The notes below the pieces were generated by a model, which searched no databases, was not told where the DNA came from, and was given only the letters and a program-made list of their open reading frames with translations. 64,000 nt of DNA from JAGVSR01 sp963825555 (GTDB lineage: Bacteria; Pseudomonadota; Alphaproteobacteria; Rhizobiales; Hyphomicrobiaceae), in the NCBI GenBank assembly GCA_963825555.1, contig CAWGTZ010000015.1, forward strand, positions 186,001 to 250,000. Direction: 5' to 3'. Positions 24,909 through 35,695 of this stretch are shown piece by piece; positions within the stretch are counted from its first letter, which is position 1; each line of letters starts with the position of its first letter. The translations under genes and the position numbers were made by a program.

Positions 24909-25508
24909 TCATCCATGCAGCACGTGGGCGGCGCGGGCGAGCTTCTGGATCAGGGCCTTGAACTGCTCCTGACTGTCCTTGTTTTTCAAGTGCCCATGCT
25001 CGTCATAGGCCTCGAGTGCGCGCGGTACCGCGAACTGCTCGGGCAGAACGAGGGCGGCAAGGCCCAGCTCGAGAACAGTTCGCACCGCGTTGAGGCCGCG
25101 CAAGCCGCCCATGCCGCCGGGAGACGAGGACCCCAGGGCGAAGACCCGTGACTTGAAAACGGCCAGTGGTTCCTCGTCGTCGTTGCGGATACGGCTCATC
25201 CAATCGAGCGTGTTTTTCAGAAGCGGTGAGATCGACGCGTTGTATTCGGGGCAGGCGATGAAGACGCCCGTATGCACGCGCATGAGGGCTTCGAACTTAT
25301 AGGCGTTGTCCGGGATGCCTTCGGTGTTCTGCAGATCCGCGCCGTAGAGTGGCAGCGGATAGTCGCCGAGGTCGGCAAAAGTAGCGGCGATACCGTTGGC
25401 TTCGGCAATGGAGGCGCCCAGACGCGCGAGGCGCATGTTGTGCGAACCTGTCCGTGCCGAACCTGCGAAAAACAAGAGGCGGGGAGCGTTCGGCGTGCTC
25501 GAAGTCAT
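24909..25508 (-). CDS. NADPH-dependent FMN reductase family protein
   Basis: 199 residues, flavodoxin-like. The FMN phosphate-binding loop FFAGSARTGSHNMRLAR lies near the N-terminus, and the conserved PEYNASISPLLKNTLDWMSR segment near residue 105 is typical of NAD(P)H:FMN/quinone reductases and chromate-reductase-like proteins. The exact electron acceptor cannot be assigned. It lies downstream of dnaJ on the same strand with a gap of about 70 nt. Confidence 0.88.
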   Translation of the reverse strand: MTSSTPNAPRLLFFAGSARTGSHNMRLARLGASIAEANGIAATFADLGDYPLPLYGADLQNTEGIPDNAYKFEALMRVHTGVFIACPEYNASISPLLKNTLDWMSRIRNDDEEPLAVFKSRVFALGSSSPGGMGGLRGLNAVRTVLELGLAALVLPEQFAVPRALEAYDEHGHLKNKDSQEQFKALIQKLARAAHVLHG

Positions 25509-25578
25509 ATCGTGAGTGTCCCCTAAATGCGTTCCGGGTTGGAGTGGCGCCGCGTTGGATGCGGCACCGCGGGCCAGA

Positions 25579-26727
25579 TCAGCTCTTGCCCTCGAAGAGA
25601 TCTTTCATGCGCGCAAAGAAGCCGGTGCTCTCCGGGCTCGTTTCCTTGCGACTTTCCTTCTCGAACTCTTCCAGAAGCTCGCGTTGGCGTCGTGTGAGGT
25701 TCTTGGGCGTCTCGACCTCAACCTGGATGTACATGTCGCCGGCTGCATTCGAGCGCAGCACCGGCATGCCCTTACCCTTGAGGCGGAACTGCTTGCCGCC
25801 CTCGGTGCCTTCCGGAATTTTCACACGGCTCATCGCGCCTTCGAGAGTCGGCACCTCGATCTGTCCACCTAGGGCCGCTGTCGTCATGGATATGGGCACG
25901 CGGCAAAAGATATCTGCGCCGTCGCGCTGGAAGAACTCGTGCGGCTTGATGGATAGGAATATGTAGAGGTCGCCCGCCGGACCGCCGCGCAATCCGGCCT
26001 CGCCTTCGCCGCTCAAGCGGATGCGCGTACCATCCTCGACGCCGGCGGGGATGTTCACCGACAGCGTGCGCTCTTTCAAGATGCGGCCGGCGCCGCTGCA
26101 GGTCGGGCAGGGATCGGTGATGGTTTCACCGCGGCCCTGGCAGGTCGGGCAGGTGCGTTCGATCGTGAAGAAGCCCTGGCTCGCGCGAACCTTCCCAGCG
26201 CCGCCGCACGTGGCGCAGGTTGTCGGCTTGGTGCCGGACTTGGCGCCGCTGCCGCTGCAAGTCTCGCAAGTGACGCTCGTGGGCACGCGGATCTGGGCTG
26301 TTTTTCCCGTGAATGCCTCGTCGAGCGTAATTTCCATATTATAGCGCAGATCGGCCCCACGCTCGCGTCCCGACCAATTCTGGGGGCCGCGGCGCCCGCC
26401 CATGAATTCCCCGAACAGGTCGTCGAAAATATCCGACATGGAGGAGGCGAAGTCCGGACCGAACCCGCCGCCACCGCCCGGGCCGCGTCCGCCCATCCCG
26501 CCGTCGAAGGCAGCGTGACCGAAGCGGTCATAGGCCCCGCGCTTCTGCGGATCCTTCAGGATCTCGTAGGCTTCATTGAGCTCTTTGAATTTCTGTTCGG
26601 CATCCTTATCGCCAGGATTGCGATCAGGGTGGTGCTCCTTGGCGAGCTTGCGAAACGCAGATTTGAGATCCTGCTCGCTGGCGTTCCGCTGCACCCCGAG
26701 AATGTCATAGTAGTCGCGCTTGGCCAT
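25579..26727 (-). CDS. dnaJ: Chaperone protein DnaJ
   Basis: 382 residues. The J domain with EHHPDRNPGD (HPD motif) occupies about residues 1-70, a Gly/Phe-rich linker with GGGGGFGPDF follows, and four CxxCxGxG zinc motifs (CETCSGSG, CATCGGAG, CPTCQGRG, CPTCSGAG) lie at about 150-220. C-terminal substrate-binding domains end the protein. It stimulates the ATPase of DnaK and delivers unfolded clients. The start is the ATG at 26725-26727. dnaK is 204 nt upstream on the same strand, with a structured spacer between. Confidence 0.98.
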   Translation of the reverse strand: MAKRDYYDILGVQRNASEQDLKSAFRKLAKEHHPDRNPGDKDAEQKFKELNEAYEILKDPQKRGAYDRFGHAAFDGGMGGRGPGGGGGFGPDFASSMSDIFDDLFGEFMGGRRGPQNWSGRERGADLRYNMEITLDEAFTGKTAQIRVPTSVTCETCSGSGAKSGTKPTTCATCGGAGKVRASQGFFTIERTCPTCQGRGETITDPCPTCSGAGRILKERTLSVNIPAGVEDGTRIRLSGEGEAGLRGGPAGDLYIFLSIKPHEFFQRDGADIFCRVPISMTTAALGGQIEVPTLEGAMSRVKIPEGTEGGKQFRLKGKGMPVLRSNAAGDMYIQVEVETPKNLTRRQRELLEEFEKESRKETSPESTGFFARMKDLFEGKS

Positions 26728-26830
26728 GGGGCGAGATTATCCGGGGCAGATCGTGGGGAAGTCTATACGATTTATGCTCACCTTGTTCCGAAATGCGCTT
26801 CGGCGGCCGGGCGAGCCGAGGTCTAAACCA

Positions 26831-26883
26831 GTGTGAGGGGCAGCCAGTCCCGCAGGGTTGCGCGGAAGGAATGCCCCTCACAC
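26831..26883. repeat. Long inverted repeat in the dnaK-dnaJ spacer
   Basis: GTGTGAGGGGCA (26831-26842) and TGCCCCTCACAC (26872-26883) are perfectly complementary 12-mers 29 nt apart, and the loop itself can pair (CCGC with GCGG on the minus strand). On the dnaK transcript this gives a large stem-loop between the two genes. It has no T-run, so attenuation, RNA processing or differential stability of dnaK and dnaJ mRNA are more likely than simple termination. Confidence 0.5.
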
Positions 26884-26931
26884 CGAAAGTCGCCCCCGGC
26901 CCGTGCTTGCAGCCCGGGCGCGGGGGTCCGG

Positions 26932-28854
<1,923 letters not shown>

Positions 28855-28984
28855 TTTGGTCTTCCTTCGTGTTGCGGCGAACCGCCAGGACCCTTGTTCA
28901 GGCATCCGGTTGTGCTGCCGGCCCGTTCAATAAGGGCCGGAGCCGGGCGGTCCCCAAGGAGTTAATGAGACAACGTGCATTCCT

Positions 28985-29013
28985 ATATAGGGTGGTTTCG
29001 GAGGGGTGCAACG
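28985..29013 (-). promoter_or_regulatory. Candidate heat-shock sigma-32 (RpoH) promoter of dnaK
   Basis: On the minus strand GTTGCA (29012-29007) and CCCTATAT (28992-28985) are 14 nt apart, about 130 nt upstream of the dnaK start. This resembles the alphaproteobacterial RpoH consensus (CTTGAA and CCCATNT-like -10). Position and spacing fit; the match at -35 is partial. Confidence 0.45.
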
Positions 29014-29078
29014 GCGGGGGCTCACGCGAGCGTGACTAAAATATGCCGATGCCAGCATGCCGCATGAGGACGAGGTCG

Positions 29079-29768
29079 ATGACTGACGTGCGAGGACGGA
29101 AAAAGACCGAGTCCCGAGATCTGAATATTCCGCCAGCCAGTCTCCCGGAAGGCCCCCGTTTTCCGGAGGGGTTTCGTCTGATCGTAGGCGCCCTCTCGCC
29201 GTCAGCGCAAAGGGAACTGCTGAGCGAGATAGAGAACGTGATTTTATCCGCTCCGCCCTTCCAGCCCCGAATGCCGAGGACTGGCCAGCCTTTTTCGGTG
29301 AAGATGTCGAACTGTGGCCCGCTTGGGTGGGTTTCCGACAAGGAAGGCGGATACCGCTATCAGGCGACGCATCCCGAAACAGGGGCGACTTGGCCGCCGA
29401 TGCCGGAACTCCTGCTGCAGCTTTGGCGTGCCTACGCGGGCTTCAACGGGCCGCCGGAAGCCTGCCTCATAAATTTCTATCCGGCCGGCGCCCGTATGGG
29501 GAGCCACCGAGATGCGGATGAGGACGAACCGCGCGCGCCGGTGCTTTCCGTATCGCTAGGCGACGATGCCGTATTCCATGTGGGCGGGCCGAAGCGGTCC
29601 GATCCGAAGGTGCGCGTCACGCTGCGTTCGGGCGATGTCTGCGTGTTGGGTGGGCCATCGCGTTTCGCCTATCACGGCATCGACCGGATTTTATCCGGAA
29701 CCTCGAATCTCGTTTCAGGTGGCGGCCGCATCAACCTGACGCTGCGGCGGGTGACGCGCGCGGCCTGA
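29079..29768 (+). CDS. alkB: AlkB-type 2-oxoglutarate/Fe(II) DNA repair dioxygenase
   Basis: 229 residues. It oxidatively removes alkyl groups from N1 of adenine and N3 of cytosine in DNA. The iron ligands are seen as SHRDADE (HxD) and the distal His in FAYHGID; the 2-oxoglutarate-binding arginines lie in GGGRINLTLRR. CLINFYPAGARMGSHRD and SVSLGDDAVFHVGG are typical. Four in-frame ATGs exist (29043, 29049, 29064, 29079); the last is best, with GAGG 6 nt upstream. The 3' end overlaps the convergent EamA gene by 38 nt. Confidence 0.93.
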   Translation: MTDVRGRKKTESRDLNIPPASLPEGPRFPEGFRLIVGALSPSAQRELLSEIENVILSAPPFQPRMPRTGQPFSVKMSNCGPLGWVSDKEGGYRYQATHPETGATWPPMPELLLQLWRAYAGFNGPPEACLINFYPAGARMGSHRDADEDEPRAPVLSVSLGDDAVFHVGGPKRSDPKVRVTLRSGDVCVLGGPSRFAYHGIDRILSGTSNLVSGGGRINLTLRRVTRAA

Positions 29769-30627
29769 GCCGGGCAGCCAACTGTACAAGCAGAACCGCG
29801 GCGATGATGAGCCCGGCTCCGGTCCACGAAAGCGGGCTGAGGCGCTCGCCGAGGAAGGCACCACCGGCGGCGGCCGCGAAAAGGCTTTCGGTGGACAGCA
29901 AGATCATCGCCTCGGCCGGTGTGGTGTGACGCAGCGCGATGACGAGAATCGTAAACGTCGCGGCACTCGCGAGCAGACCGACATAGAGAATTGCGTCTGC
30001 AGCATTTGTGAGGCCCTCCAGCGTGGGCGTCTCGAAATACGCCGCAGCAACGCCCGCCGCAGTGCCAACAACTGCGAACTGGAGACACGTATAGCTGAAT
30101 GGCCGGTCAAATCGGCTGGCCAGACCGGTCACCACGACATGCACGGCCCAGAAGACTGCGCTCAGGGCGGCCAGCCTGTCCCCATTGCTTAAACCGCCCA
30201 GGGTCCCGCCGCCGAGCAGCCAGATGCCGAGGAACGACAGCGCAATGGCGGGCCAGACGAGTGGGGCTGGCACGCTGCGCGTCACCCCCCAAGCGACCAG
30301 CGGCGTGAAGACGACGTAAAGCGCAGTCAGGAAGCCGGTATTCGTCACCGTGGCCGTTGTGATCGCTTCCTGCTGGAGTCCCGCCGCGACGAGAAAAGCG
30401 AGCCCGCCGATTCCAGCGATCCGCCACGCTGAGGATGAAAATGGTTCGGCTTTCCAGCGATGCTCGAGGAGCGCAAGCGGTGTGAGCGCCAAGGCTGCGA
30501 GCGTGCTTCGCGCGGCAATGAAGGTGAACACGCCCACATGCGTCATTGCCTCCTTCTGGAAATAGAAGGCGATGCCCCAGAGCGCGGCAGCCACGAGAAG
30601 CAGGAGATCGGCTCTGAGGCGGGTCAT
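29731..30627 (-). CDS. EamA/DMT-family transporter
   Basis: 298 residues with ten predicted membrane helices in two EamA repeats (for example LLLLVAAALWGIAFYFQKEAM at the start, and a second half beginning LAALSAVFWAVHVVV). These drug/metabolite transporters export or import small metabolites; the substrate cannot be predicted. It lies 35 nt downstream of grpE on the same strand and might be co-transcribed. The C-terminus is rich in Arg, Ala and Ser. It overlaps alkB tail-to-tail. Confidence 0.9.
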   Translation of the reverse strand: MTRLRADLLLLVAAALWGIAFYFQKEAMTHVGVFTFIAARSTLAALALTPLALLEHRWKAEPFSSSAWRIAGIGGLAFLVAAGLQQEAITTATVTNTGFLTALYVVFTPLVAWGVTRSVPAPLVWPAIALSFLGIWLLGGGTLGGLSNGDRLAALSAVFWAVHVVVTGLASRFDRPFSYTCLQFAVVGTAAGVAAAYFETPTLEGLTNAADAILYVGLLASAATFTILVIALRHTTPAEAMILLSTESLFAAAAGGAFLGERLSPLSWTGAGLIIAAVLLVQLAARLRPRASPAAASG

Positions 30628-30662
30628 GGCGGAGAAATCTTTGTGAAGGCCCGCCGCGGCGT

Positions 30663-31394
30663 TTACTCGCTGTTGGCGGGATCTTCCGGCGAGTAAGGCG
30701 CCGGTGGGGCTGGCTCGGCTGCGGGGCCATTGCCGGTGTCCGACTTGTTGGCCTTCGCACCGCCCTTCGACACCACCACGGCGGCGGGCCGGATGACCCG
30801 TTCGTCAATCATGTATCCGGCCTGATAGACCTGAAGGATGGTGTTGGCCGGAACATTCGGATTTTCCAACTGCGCCATGGCTTGATGCTGGTGCGGGTTC
30901 AGGATTTCGCCCTCGGGCCAGATGCGCTTGACGCCGTGGCGTTCCAGCACGGTCTTCAATTCGCGCTCGATCATGCCGACACCTTCAACGAGGCTCTGAA
31001 AGGCCTGATCCGCATCAGCGGCCCCAGCCGGAACGGCGGCAAGCGCGCGTTCAAAATTGTCGGCGACGCCAATCAGATCCGTGGCGAACTTCGCAATGGC
31101 GAACTTCTTGGTCTCTTCTTTCTCGCGCTCGAAGCGCTTGCGCAGGTTGTCCTGTTCCGCGAGGTGGCGCAACGCGGCGTCCTTCTGATCCGTGCGGAGT
31201 TGGTCCAGGTCCGCCTGTAATGAGGCGATAATGGCTTTGAGCTGTTCAGGACCCGGTTCGGGCATCGCGGCCTCGGTGCCTTCCGATGCAGACTTATCCG
31301 GTTCCGGCTGGGTCGCCTGCGCGGGAGAATCGGCAGCGGGCTGGGCGGTCTCAGGGTTCACTTTGTTGGGATCGGACGTGTTGGGATCGGACAT
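30663..31394 (-). CDS. grpE: Nucleotide exchange factor GrpE
   Basis: 243 residues. A long acidic, low-complexity N-terminus (Asp/Pro/Gln-rich, about 50 residues) precedes the coiled-coil (LKAIIASLQADLDQLRTDQKDAALRHLAEQDNLRKRFERE) and the beta-domain (RHGVKRIWPEGEILNPHQHQAMAQ, AGYMIDERVIRPAAVVVSKGG). It releases ADP from DnaK. The C-terminal extension after VSKGG is Pro/Ala-rich. It follows hrcA by 72 nt in the same direction, the usual pairing. Confidence 0.97.
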   Translation of the reverse strand: MSDPNTSDPNKVNPETAQPAADSPAQATQPEPDKSASEGTEAAMPEPGPEQLKAIIASLQADLDQLRTDQKDAALRHLAEQDNLRKRFEREKEETKKFAIAKFATDLIGVADNFERALAAVPAGAADADQAFQSLVEGVGMIERELKTVLERHGVKRIWPEGEILNPHQHQAMAQLENPNVPANTILQVYQAGYMIDERVIRPAAVVVSKGGAKANKSDTGNGPAAEPAPPAPYSPEDPANSE

Positions 31395-31466
31395 GTCGGC
31401 TCGATCTACCTCGGTGTTCGGGTTTTGCGAAGGTTGTGGCGGGTATCGGACGAAGGCCGTTAAAAA

Positions 31467-32555
31467 TCAAGAGATGAGACGCGAAATGATCTTGGCTGTG
31501 TAATCCACCATGGGAATGATGCGGGCATAGTTGAGACGTGTCGGACCGATAACGCCGAGGACGCCCACCACCTTGCGTGAGTGATTGTGGAAGGGAGCGA
31601 CGATAAGCGATGAACCGGACATGGAGAACAGCTTATTCTCCGAGCCGATGAAAATACGTACGCCCTCGCCGCCCTCGGCGAGACCCAGGATCTGCGACAG
31701 CTCGCGCTTGGATTCCAGATCTTCGAAGAGCTGGCGGATGCGCTCCAAATCTTCGATCGCGGTGAGATCCTTCAACAGGTTCGACTGGCCGCGAACGATG
31801 AGACTCTTACGCTGGTCCACCGTACCGGACCATTCGGCCAGCCCCGCCTTCACGACCTTCTGCGTAAGACCGTCGAGTTCGGCGCGGGCCGTTGCCAGCT
31901 CCGCCTCGATGCGCTGGCGGGCCTCAGCGATCGTCAGGCCGCGGATGTGGGCGTTCAGATAGTTGGCCGCTTCGATGAGGGCGGTGGCTGACAGTCCCGC
32001 CGGCAGCTGGATGACACGGTTCTCCACGTCGCCGTCCTCGCTTACGAGGATCACGAGGGCGCGCGTCGGGTCAAGTGGCACGAACTCGACCTGCTTCAGC
32101 CGCGAGATCTGCTTCTCGGCCAGGACGACACCCGCACAGTGCGACAGACCCGAGATCATCTCGCCGGCCTCGCCGAGGACTTTGTCCAGCGAAGTGGAGC
32201 GGCTGGCTGCGATCTGCGCCTCGATCTGTCGGCGCTCGTCCTCGGAAAGCGCCCCCGTCTCCAAAAGGCCGTCGACGAACATGCGAAGTCCGGTTTGGGT
32301 CGGCAGGCGGCCGGCGGAGGTATGGGGGGCGTAGATGAGGCCCAGCTCTTCAAGATCCGCCATGACGTTGCGGATCGAGGCCGGGGACAGCGAGATCGGC
32401 AGCACGCGCGAAAGGTTGCGCGACCCGACGGGTTCGCCGGTCGACAGATAGCTTTCAACGATCTGGCGCAGGATGGTGCGCGAACGGTCGTTGAGCTTGA
32501 CGATCTCGGACATGGAAAAGGGCGCAGCTCCCTCAATGGGGCGGGGCGTGGACAT
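31467..32555 (-). CDS. hrcA: Heat-inducible transcription repressor HrcA
   Basis: 362 residues. The N-terminal winged helix (LNDRSRTILRQIVESYLSTGEPVGSRNLSR, then ASIRNVMADLEELGLI) binds CIRCE operators, normally upstream of groESL in alphaproteobacteria. The GAF-like middle and C-terminal KVVGVLGVIGPTRLNYARIIPMVDY are family signatures. I chose the ATG at 32553-32555; the ATG at 32513 (MSEIVKLND) is an alternative. I see no CIRCE sequence in this window, so its targets lie elsewhere. It is divergent from rph, an arrangement conserved in this group. Confidence 0.95.
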   Translation of the reverse strand: MSTPRPIEGAAPFSMSEIVKLNDRSRTILRQIVESYLSTGEPVGSRNLSRVLPISLSPASIRNVMADLEELGLIYAPHTSAGRLPTQTGLRMFVDGLLETGALSEDERRQIEAQIAASRSTSLDKVLGEAGEMISGLSHCAGVVLAEKQISRLKQVEFVPLDPTRALVILVSEDGDVENRVIQLPAGLSATALIEAANYLNAHIRGLTIAEARQRIEAELATARAELDGLTQKVVKAGLAEWSGTVDQRKSLIVRGQSNLLKDLTAIEDLERIRQLFEDLESKRELSQILGLAEGGEGVRIFIGSENKLFSMSGSSLIVAPFHNHSRKVVGVLGVIGPTRLNYARIIPMVDYTAKIISRLIS

Positions 32556-32715
32556 ACTGGGAATGTAGGGATCGGGAGGGAGGCTCGTCAAACGATCCGG
32601 TGCCCCAGGGTGGGCGGGGACGTAATCCCTTCAATCCGTGGCGGTTGCAGTCCTCTGGCCACGGGACTAGGGTTCGCGCCGAACGCAACCCCTAGAAACA
32701 AGGCCTTACTTTCCC

Positions 32716-33429
32716 ATGCGCCCCTCAAAACGCCAGAACGACGAACTGCGCCGTGTTTCTATCGAGCGCGCGGTCTCGATGCATGCGGAGGGCTCTTGCC
32801 TGATCAAGTTCGGCAATACGCACGTCTTGTGCATGGCAAGCCTGGAAGAGCGGGTGCCGCCCTGGCTTAAGGGCCAGGGCCGCGGCTGGGTGACGGCGGA
32901 GTATGCGATGCTACCGCGTGCGACTTCCGAGCGGACGCGGCGTGAGGTGACCTCTGGCCACCCGTCCGGTCGCACGCAGGAGATCCAGCGGCTCATCGGC
33001 CGGGCTCTGCGGGCCGTTGTCGATCTGCAAAAGCTCGGCGAGCGGCAGATCACGGTCGACTGCGACGTTATCCAGGCCGACGGCGGAACGCGCACGGCCG
33101 CCATCACCGGCGCCTGGGTCGCCCTCTACGATTGCATTCAGTGGATGAAGATGCGCGACATGGTGAAGGACGGAGTATTGCGCGATCAGGTGGCGGCCGT
33201 TTCGTGCGGCCTTTATCGCGGCGCGGCGGTTCTGGATCTGGACTACGCCGAGGATTCGACAGCTGATGCGGATGCCAATTTCGTCATGACGGGCTCGGGC
33301 GGGATCGTCGAGGTGCAGGGCACCGCCGAGACCACTGCCTTCTCGCAGGATAGCTTCGACAGCCTCATGGTTCTGGCGCGCAAGGGTATTGCCGAGCTGG
33401 TGCAGCTCCAGAAGATCACGGTGGGCTGA
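32716..33429 (+). CDS. rph: Ribonuclease PH
   Basis: 237 residues. This phosphate-dependent 3'-5' exonuclease trims tRNA 3' ends. Hallmarks: MRPSKRQNDELRRVSIERAV at the start, GWVTAEYAMLPRAT, RTQEIQRLIGRALRAVVDL and CDVIQADGGTRTAAITGAWVAL. The ATG at 32716 directly gives the family start. rdgB follows after 22 nt, then hemW overlapping rdgB, forming a probable rph-rdgB-hemW operon divergent from hrcA. Confidence 0.97.
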   Translation: MRPSKRQNDELRRVSIERAVSMHAEGSCLIKFGNTHVLCMASLEERVPPWLKGQGRGWVTAEYAMLPRATSERTRREVTSGHPSGRTQEIQRLIGRALRAVVDLQKLGERQITVDCDVIQADGGTRTAAITGAWVALYDCIQWMKMRDMVKDGVLRDQVAAVSCGLYRGAAVLDLDYAEDSTADADANFVMTGSGGIVEVQGTAETTAFSQDSFDSLMVLARKGIAELVQLQKITVG

Positions 33430-33451
33430 GAATAGGTCCGTGGGAATTCTT

Positions 33452-34330
33452 ATGCGTACGCTCACACGCGGAACGAAGCTCGTCGTCGCGAGCCACAACA
33501 AGGGTAAGGTCTGGGAGATCAACCAGCTGATCGCGCCCTATGGGCTCGAGGCGGTCTCGGCGGGCTCGCTGGGGCTGGGCGAGCCGGATGAGACAGAAAC
33601 GACCTTTCGTGGCAATGCGCTCATTAAGGCGCGGGCGGCTGCGGAAGCTTCAGGGTTGCCGGCTCTGGCGGATGATTCCGGCTTGGAGATTGATGTGCTC
33701 GACGGCGCCCCCGGAGTTTATTCGGCGAACTGGGCTGAGCCCGGCCGCGATTTCGGGCTGGCCATGCGGCGGGTGCACGAGGCGATCGACGAAAAGGGCG
33801 AGTGGGACCTCGCCGCCGCGCCGCGTGCCAACTTCATCTCCGTCCTGTGCCTGGCATGGCCCGACGGCGAGCATGTCTTTTTCGAGGGTAAGGTATTCGG
33901 CCATCTCGTTTGGCCGCCGCGAGGCGGCAACGGCTTTGGTTACGATCCGATGTTTGTGCCTGAAGGCCATACGCAGACGTTCGGCGAAATGGAACCGGCG
34001 GGTAAATATGCGATCTCTCATCGCACGCGCGCGTTCGACGCCTTCCGCAAGGCATACCTGGGGGATCTCTCGGCCGCTCCTGTGAAGCCTAACGCGGAGC
34101 GCGATGTGGAAGGCCTGATCGCGGCTGCGGCGAACATTTCCACGCGCGAGGAATTGAAGACGTTCGTGAAGTCGCTGAGTGCGGACCTTGAGAGGCGCGG
34201 TCAGCCAGGTGTCGATCTGGCTACCCTCTTGATGGCGCTGGAAGCGTCGGTTGGACAAAAATCCGATGAGCCGCGGTGGCGCTCGCTGGCGAAGGCGCTG
34301 CTCGCCGCGACGGAGCCCAAGGCGCCGTGA
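33452..34330 (+). CDS. rdgB: Non-canonical purine NTP pyrophosphatase RdgB/HAM1 with C-terminal extension
   Basis: 292 residues. The first 204 are a complete RdgB: VVASHNKGKVWEI, ALADDSGLEIDVLDGAPGVYSANWA and GGNGFGYDPMFVPEG. It hydrolyses dITP, ITP and XTP to keep them out of nucleic acids. Residues 205-292 are an extra, mostly helical part (AERDVEGLIAAAANISTREEL, DLATLLMALEASVG) absent from typical 190-215-residue enzymes. The ATG at 33452 fits the family; a GTG at 33440 is in frame upstream. The stop codon overlaps the GTG start of hemW. Confidence 0.94.
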   Translation: MRTLTRGTKLVVASHNKGKVWEINQLIAPYGLEAVSAGSLGLGEPDETETTFRGNALIKARAAAEASGLPALADDSGLEIDVLDGAPGVYSANWAEPGRDFGLAMRRVHEAIDEKGEWDLAAAPRANFISVLCLAWPDGEHVFFEGKVFGHLVWPPRGGNGFGYDPMFVPEGHTQTFGEMEPAGKYAISHRTRAFDAFRKAYLGDLSAAPVKPNAERDVEGLIAAAANISTREELKTFVKSLSADLERRGQPGVDLATLLMALEASVGQKSDEPRWRSLAKALLAATEPKAP

Positions 34331-35661
34331 CCCATTCCATGTCCCCTCCGAATGCGGATGCGCTGTTCGGCGTCTATGTCCACTGGCCGTTCTGCGCTCA
34401 GAAGTGTCCCTATTGTGACTTCAATAGTCACGTGCGTTTCGGCGGCTGGGACGAAGCCCGGTTTCTCGATGCCTATCTCCGCGAACTTGACGTGGTTAAG
34501 GCGCGTGTCGGCCGCCAGGAGGTCTATTCGATCTTCTTCGGCGGCGGCACGCCCTCGCTGATGAAGCCGCAGACCGTCGCGGCGATCCTGGACCATATCG
34601 TCCGGCTTTGGCCTGTCGCGACGGACGCTGAGATCACACTCGAAGCCAATCCGAACAGCGTCGAGGCGGAAAGGTTCGTTGGCTATCGCGCGGCGGGCGT
34701 CAACCGGGTTTCGATCGGCGTGCAGTCTCTGCGCGACGAGGAGCTGAAGCGCCTTGGCCGCCTGCACTCGGCGGCAGAAGCGCGCTCAGCCATCGAGATT
34801 GCGAAACGAACCTTTGACCGCTTCTCGTTCGATCTTATCTACGCCCGGCCCGGACAGACGCACGAGGCGTGGCGAGCGGAACTCAGCGAAGCGCTCGCTC
34901 TGGCGGGCGAGCATCTGTCGCTATATCAGTTGACAATAGAGCCCGACACACCCTTTGCCGAACTTCATGCGCGCGGCCGGCTTGTCGTGCCCGATCCGGA
35001 TCAGGCGCTCGCTCTCTACATTCTGACGCAAGACATGACGGAATCGGCTGGATTGCCGGCCTACGAGATTTCCAACCACGCCGCACCGGGCGGCGAGAGC
35101 AGGCACAATCTTCTCTATTGGCGCTATGGGGCCTACGCAGGTGTCGGGCCGGGCGCTCACGGGCGTCTCGTTCTCCCAGGCGGTCAGCGGATTGCTACGG
35201 CCAGCGAGCGCAATCCTGAGCGCTGGGTGGAGCATGTCGAGACGGCCGGCCATGGGTTCACCGAGGAAACTCCGCTGACGCTGTCTGAGCAGGCCGACGA
35301 GATGCTGCTGATGGGGCTGCGGCTGACGGAAGGCATCGATATCGGTGAGATGGGGCGGCGCTTCGGCATCGTTCCGTCGCAGGAGGAGGTGGCGGATCTC
35401 GCCCGGCTCGGCTTCCTGGAGATCATGGAACCGGACAACAGCGCCTTCGAAGACGGGTTACCCCACGACCCCGATCTCATCCGCGCCTGCATCGGCCCGG
35501 GAATTGGGCCGGTCATGGCTCCGAACAAGCTGAAATCCACCGCTCGCATCCGTGCTGTCGGCGAGGGCCGGTTCGTCTTGAACGAATTGGTCCGGCGCCT
35601 GTCGTTGCGCTGGGAGCGCACTTTGCCCGCGACATCGGCTCCAACGGCATTTCGACCGTAG
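34327..35661 (+). CDS. hemW: Radical SAM heme chaperone HemW
   Basis: 444 residues from the GTG at 34327, which overlaps the rdgB stop (GTGA) and has AAGG upstream; the ATG at 34339 is an alternative. The radical SAM cluster motif FCAQKCPYCDF (CxxxCxxC) and the start LFGVYVHWPFC identify HemW, formerly 'HemN-like'. Glycine-rich FFGGGTPSLM and EANPNSVE follow. It binds and delivers heme rather than oxidising coproporphyrinogen. The protein is about 50 residues longer than usual, the surplus being at the C-terminus after the winged-helix-like domain. Confidence 0.93.
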   Translation: MTHSMSPPNADALFGVYVHWPFCAQKCPYCDFNSHVRFGGWDEARFLDAYLRELDVVKARVGRQEVYSIFFGGGTPSLMKPQTVAAILDHIVRLWPVATDAEITLEANPNSVEAERFVGYRAAGVNRVSIGVQSLRDEELKRLGRLHSAAEARSAIEIAKRTFDRFSFDLIYARPGQTHEAWRAELSEALALAGEHLSLYQLTIEPDTPFAELHARGRLVVPDPDQALALYILTQDMTESAGLPAYEISNHAAPGGESRHNLLYWRYGAYAGVGPGAHGRLVLPGGQRIATASERNPERWVEHVETAGHGFTEETPLTLSEQADEMLLMGLRLTEGIDIGEMGRRFGIVPSQEEVADLARLGFLEIMEPDNSAFEDGLPHDPDLIRACIGPGIGPVMAPNKLKSTARIRAVGEGRFVLNELVRRLSLRWERTLPATSAPTAFRP

Positions 35662-35695
35662 ACAGCAGAAGGCGTCCCCTCTATTCACCCGGCCG

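Noticed and set aside
26740..26930. Simple Rho-independent terminator after dnaK
   Set aside because: Stems are present but no T-run follows them on the dnaK strand, so I recorded only a structured inverted repeat.
32556..32715. CIRCE operator upstream of hrcA
   Set aside because: No TTAGCACTC-N9-GAGTGCTAA-like sequence is present here or before grpE and dnaK.
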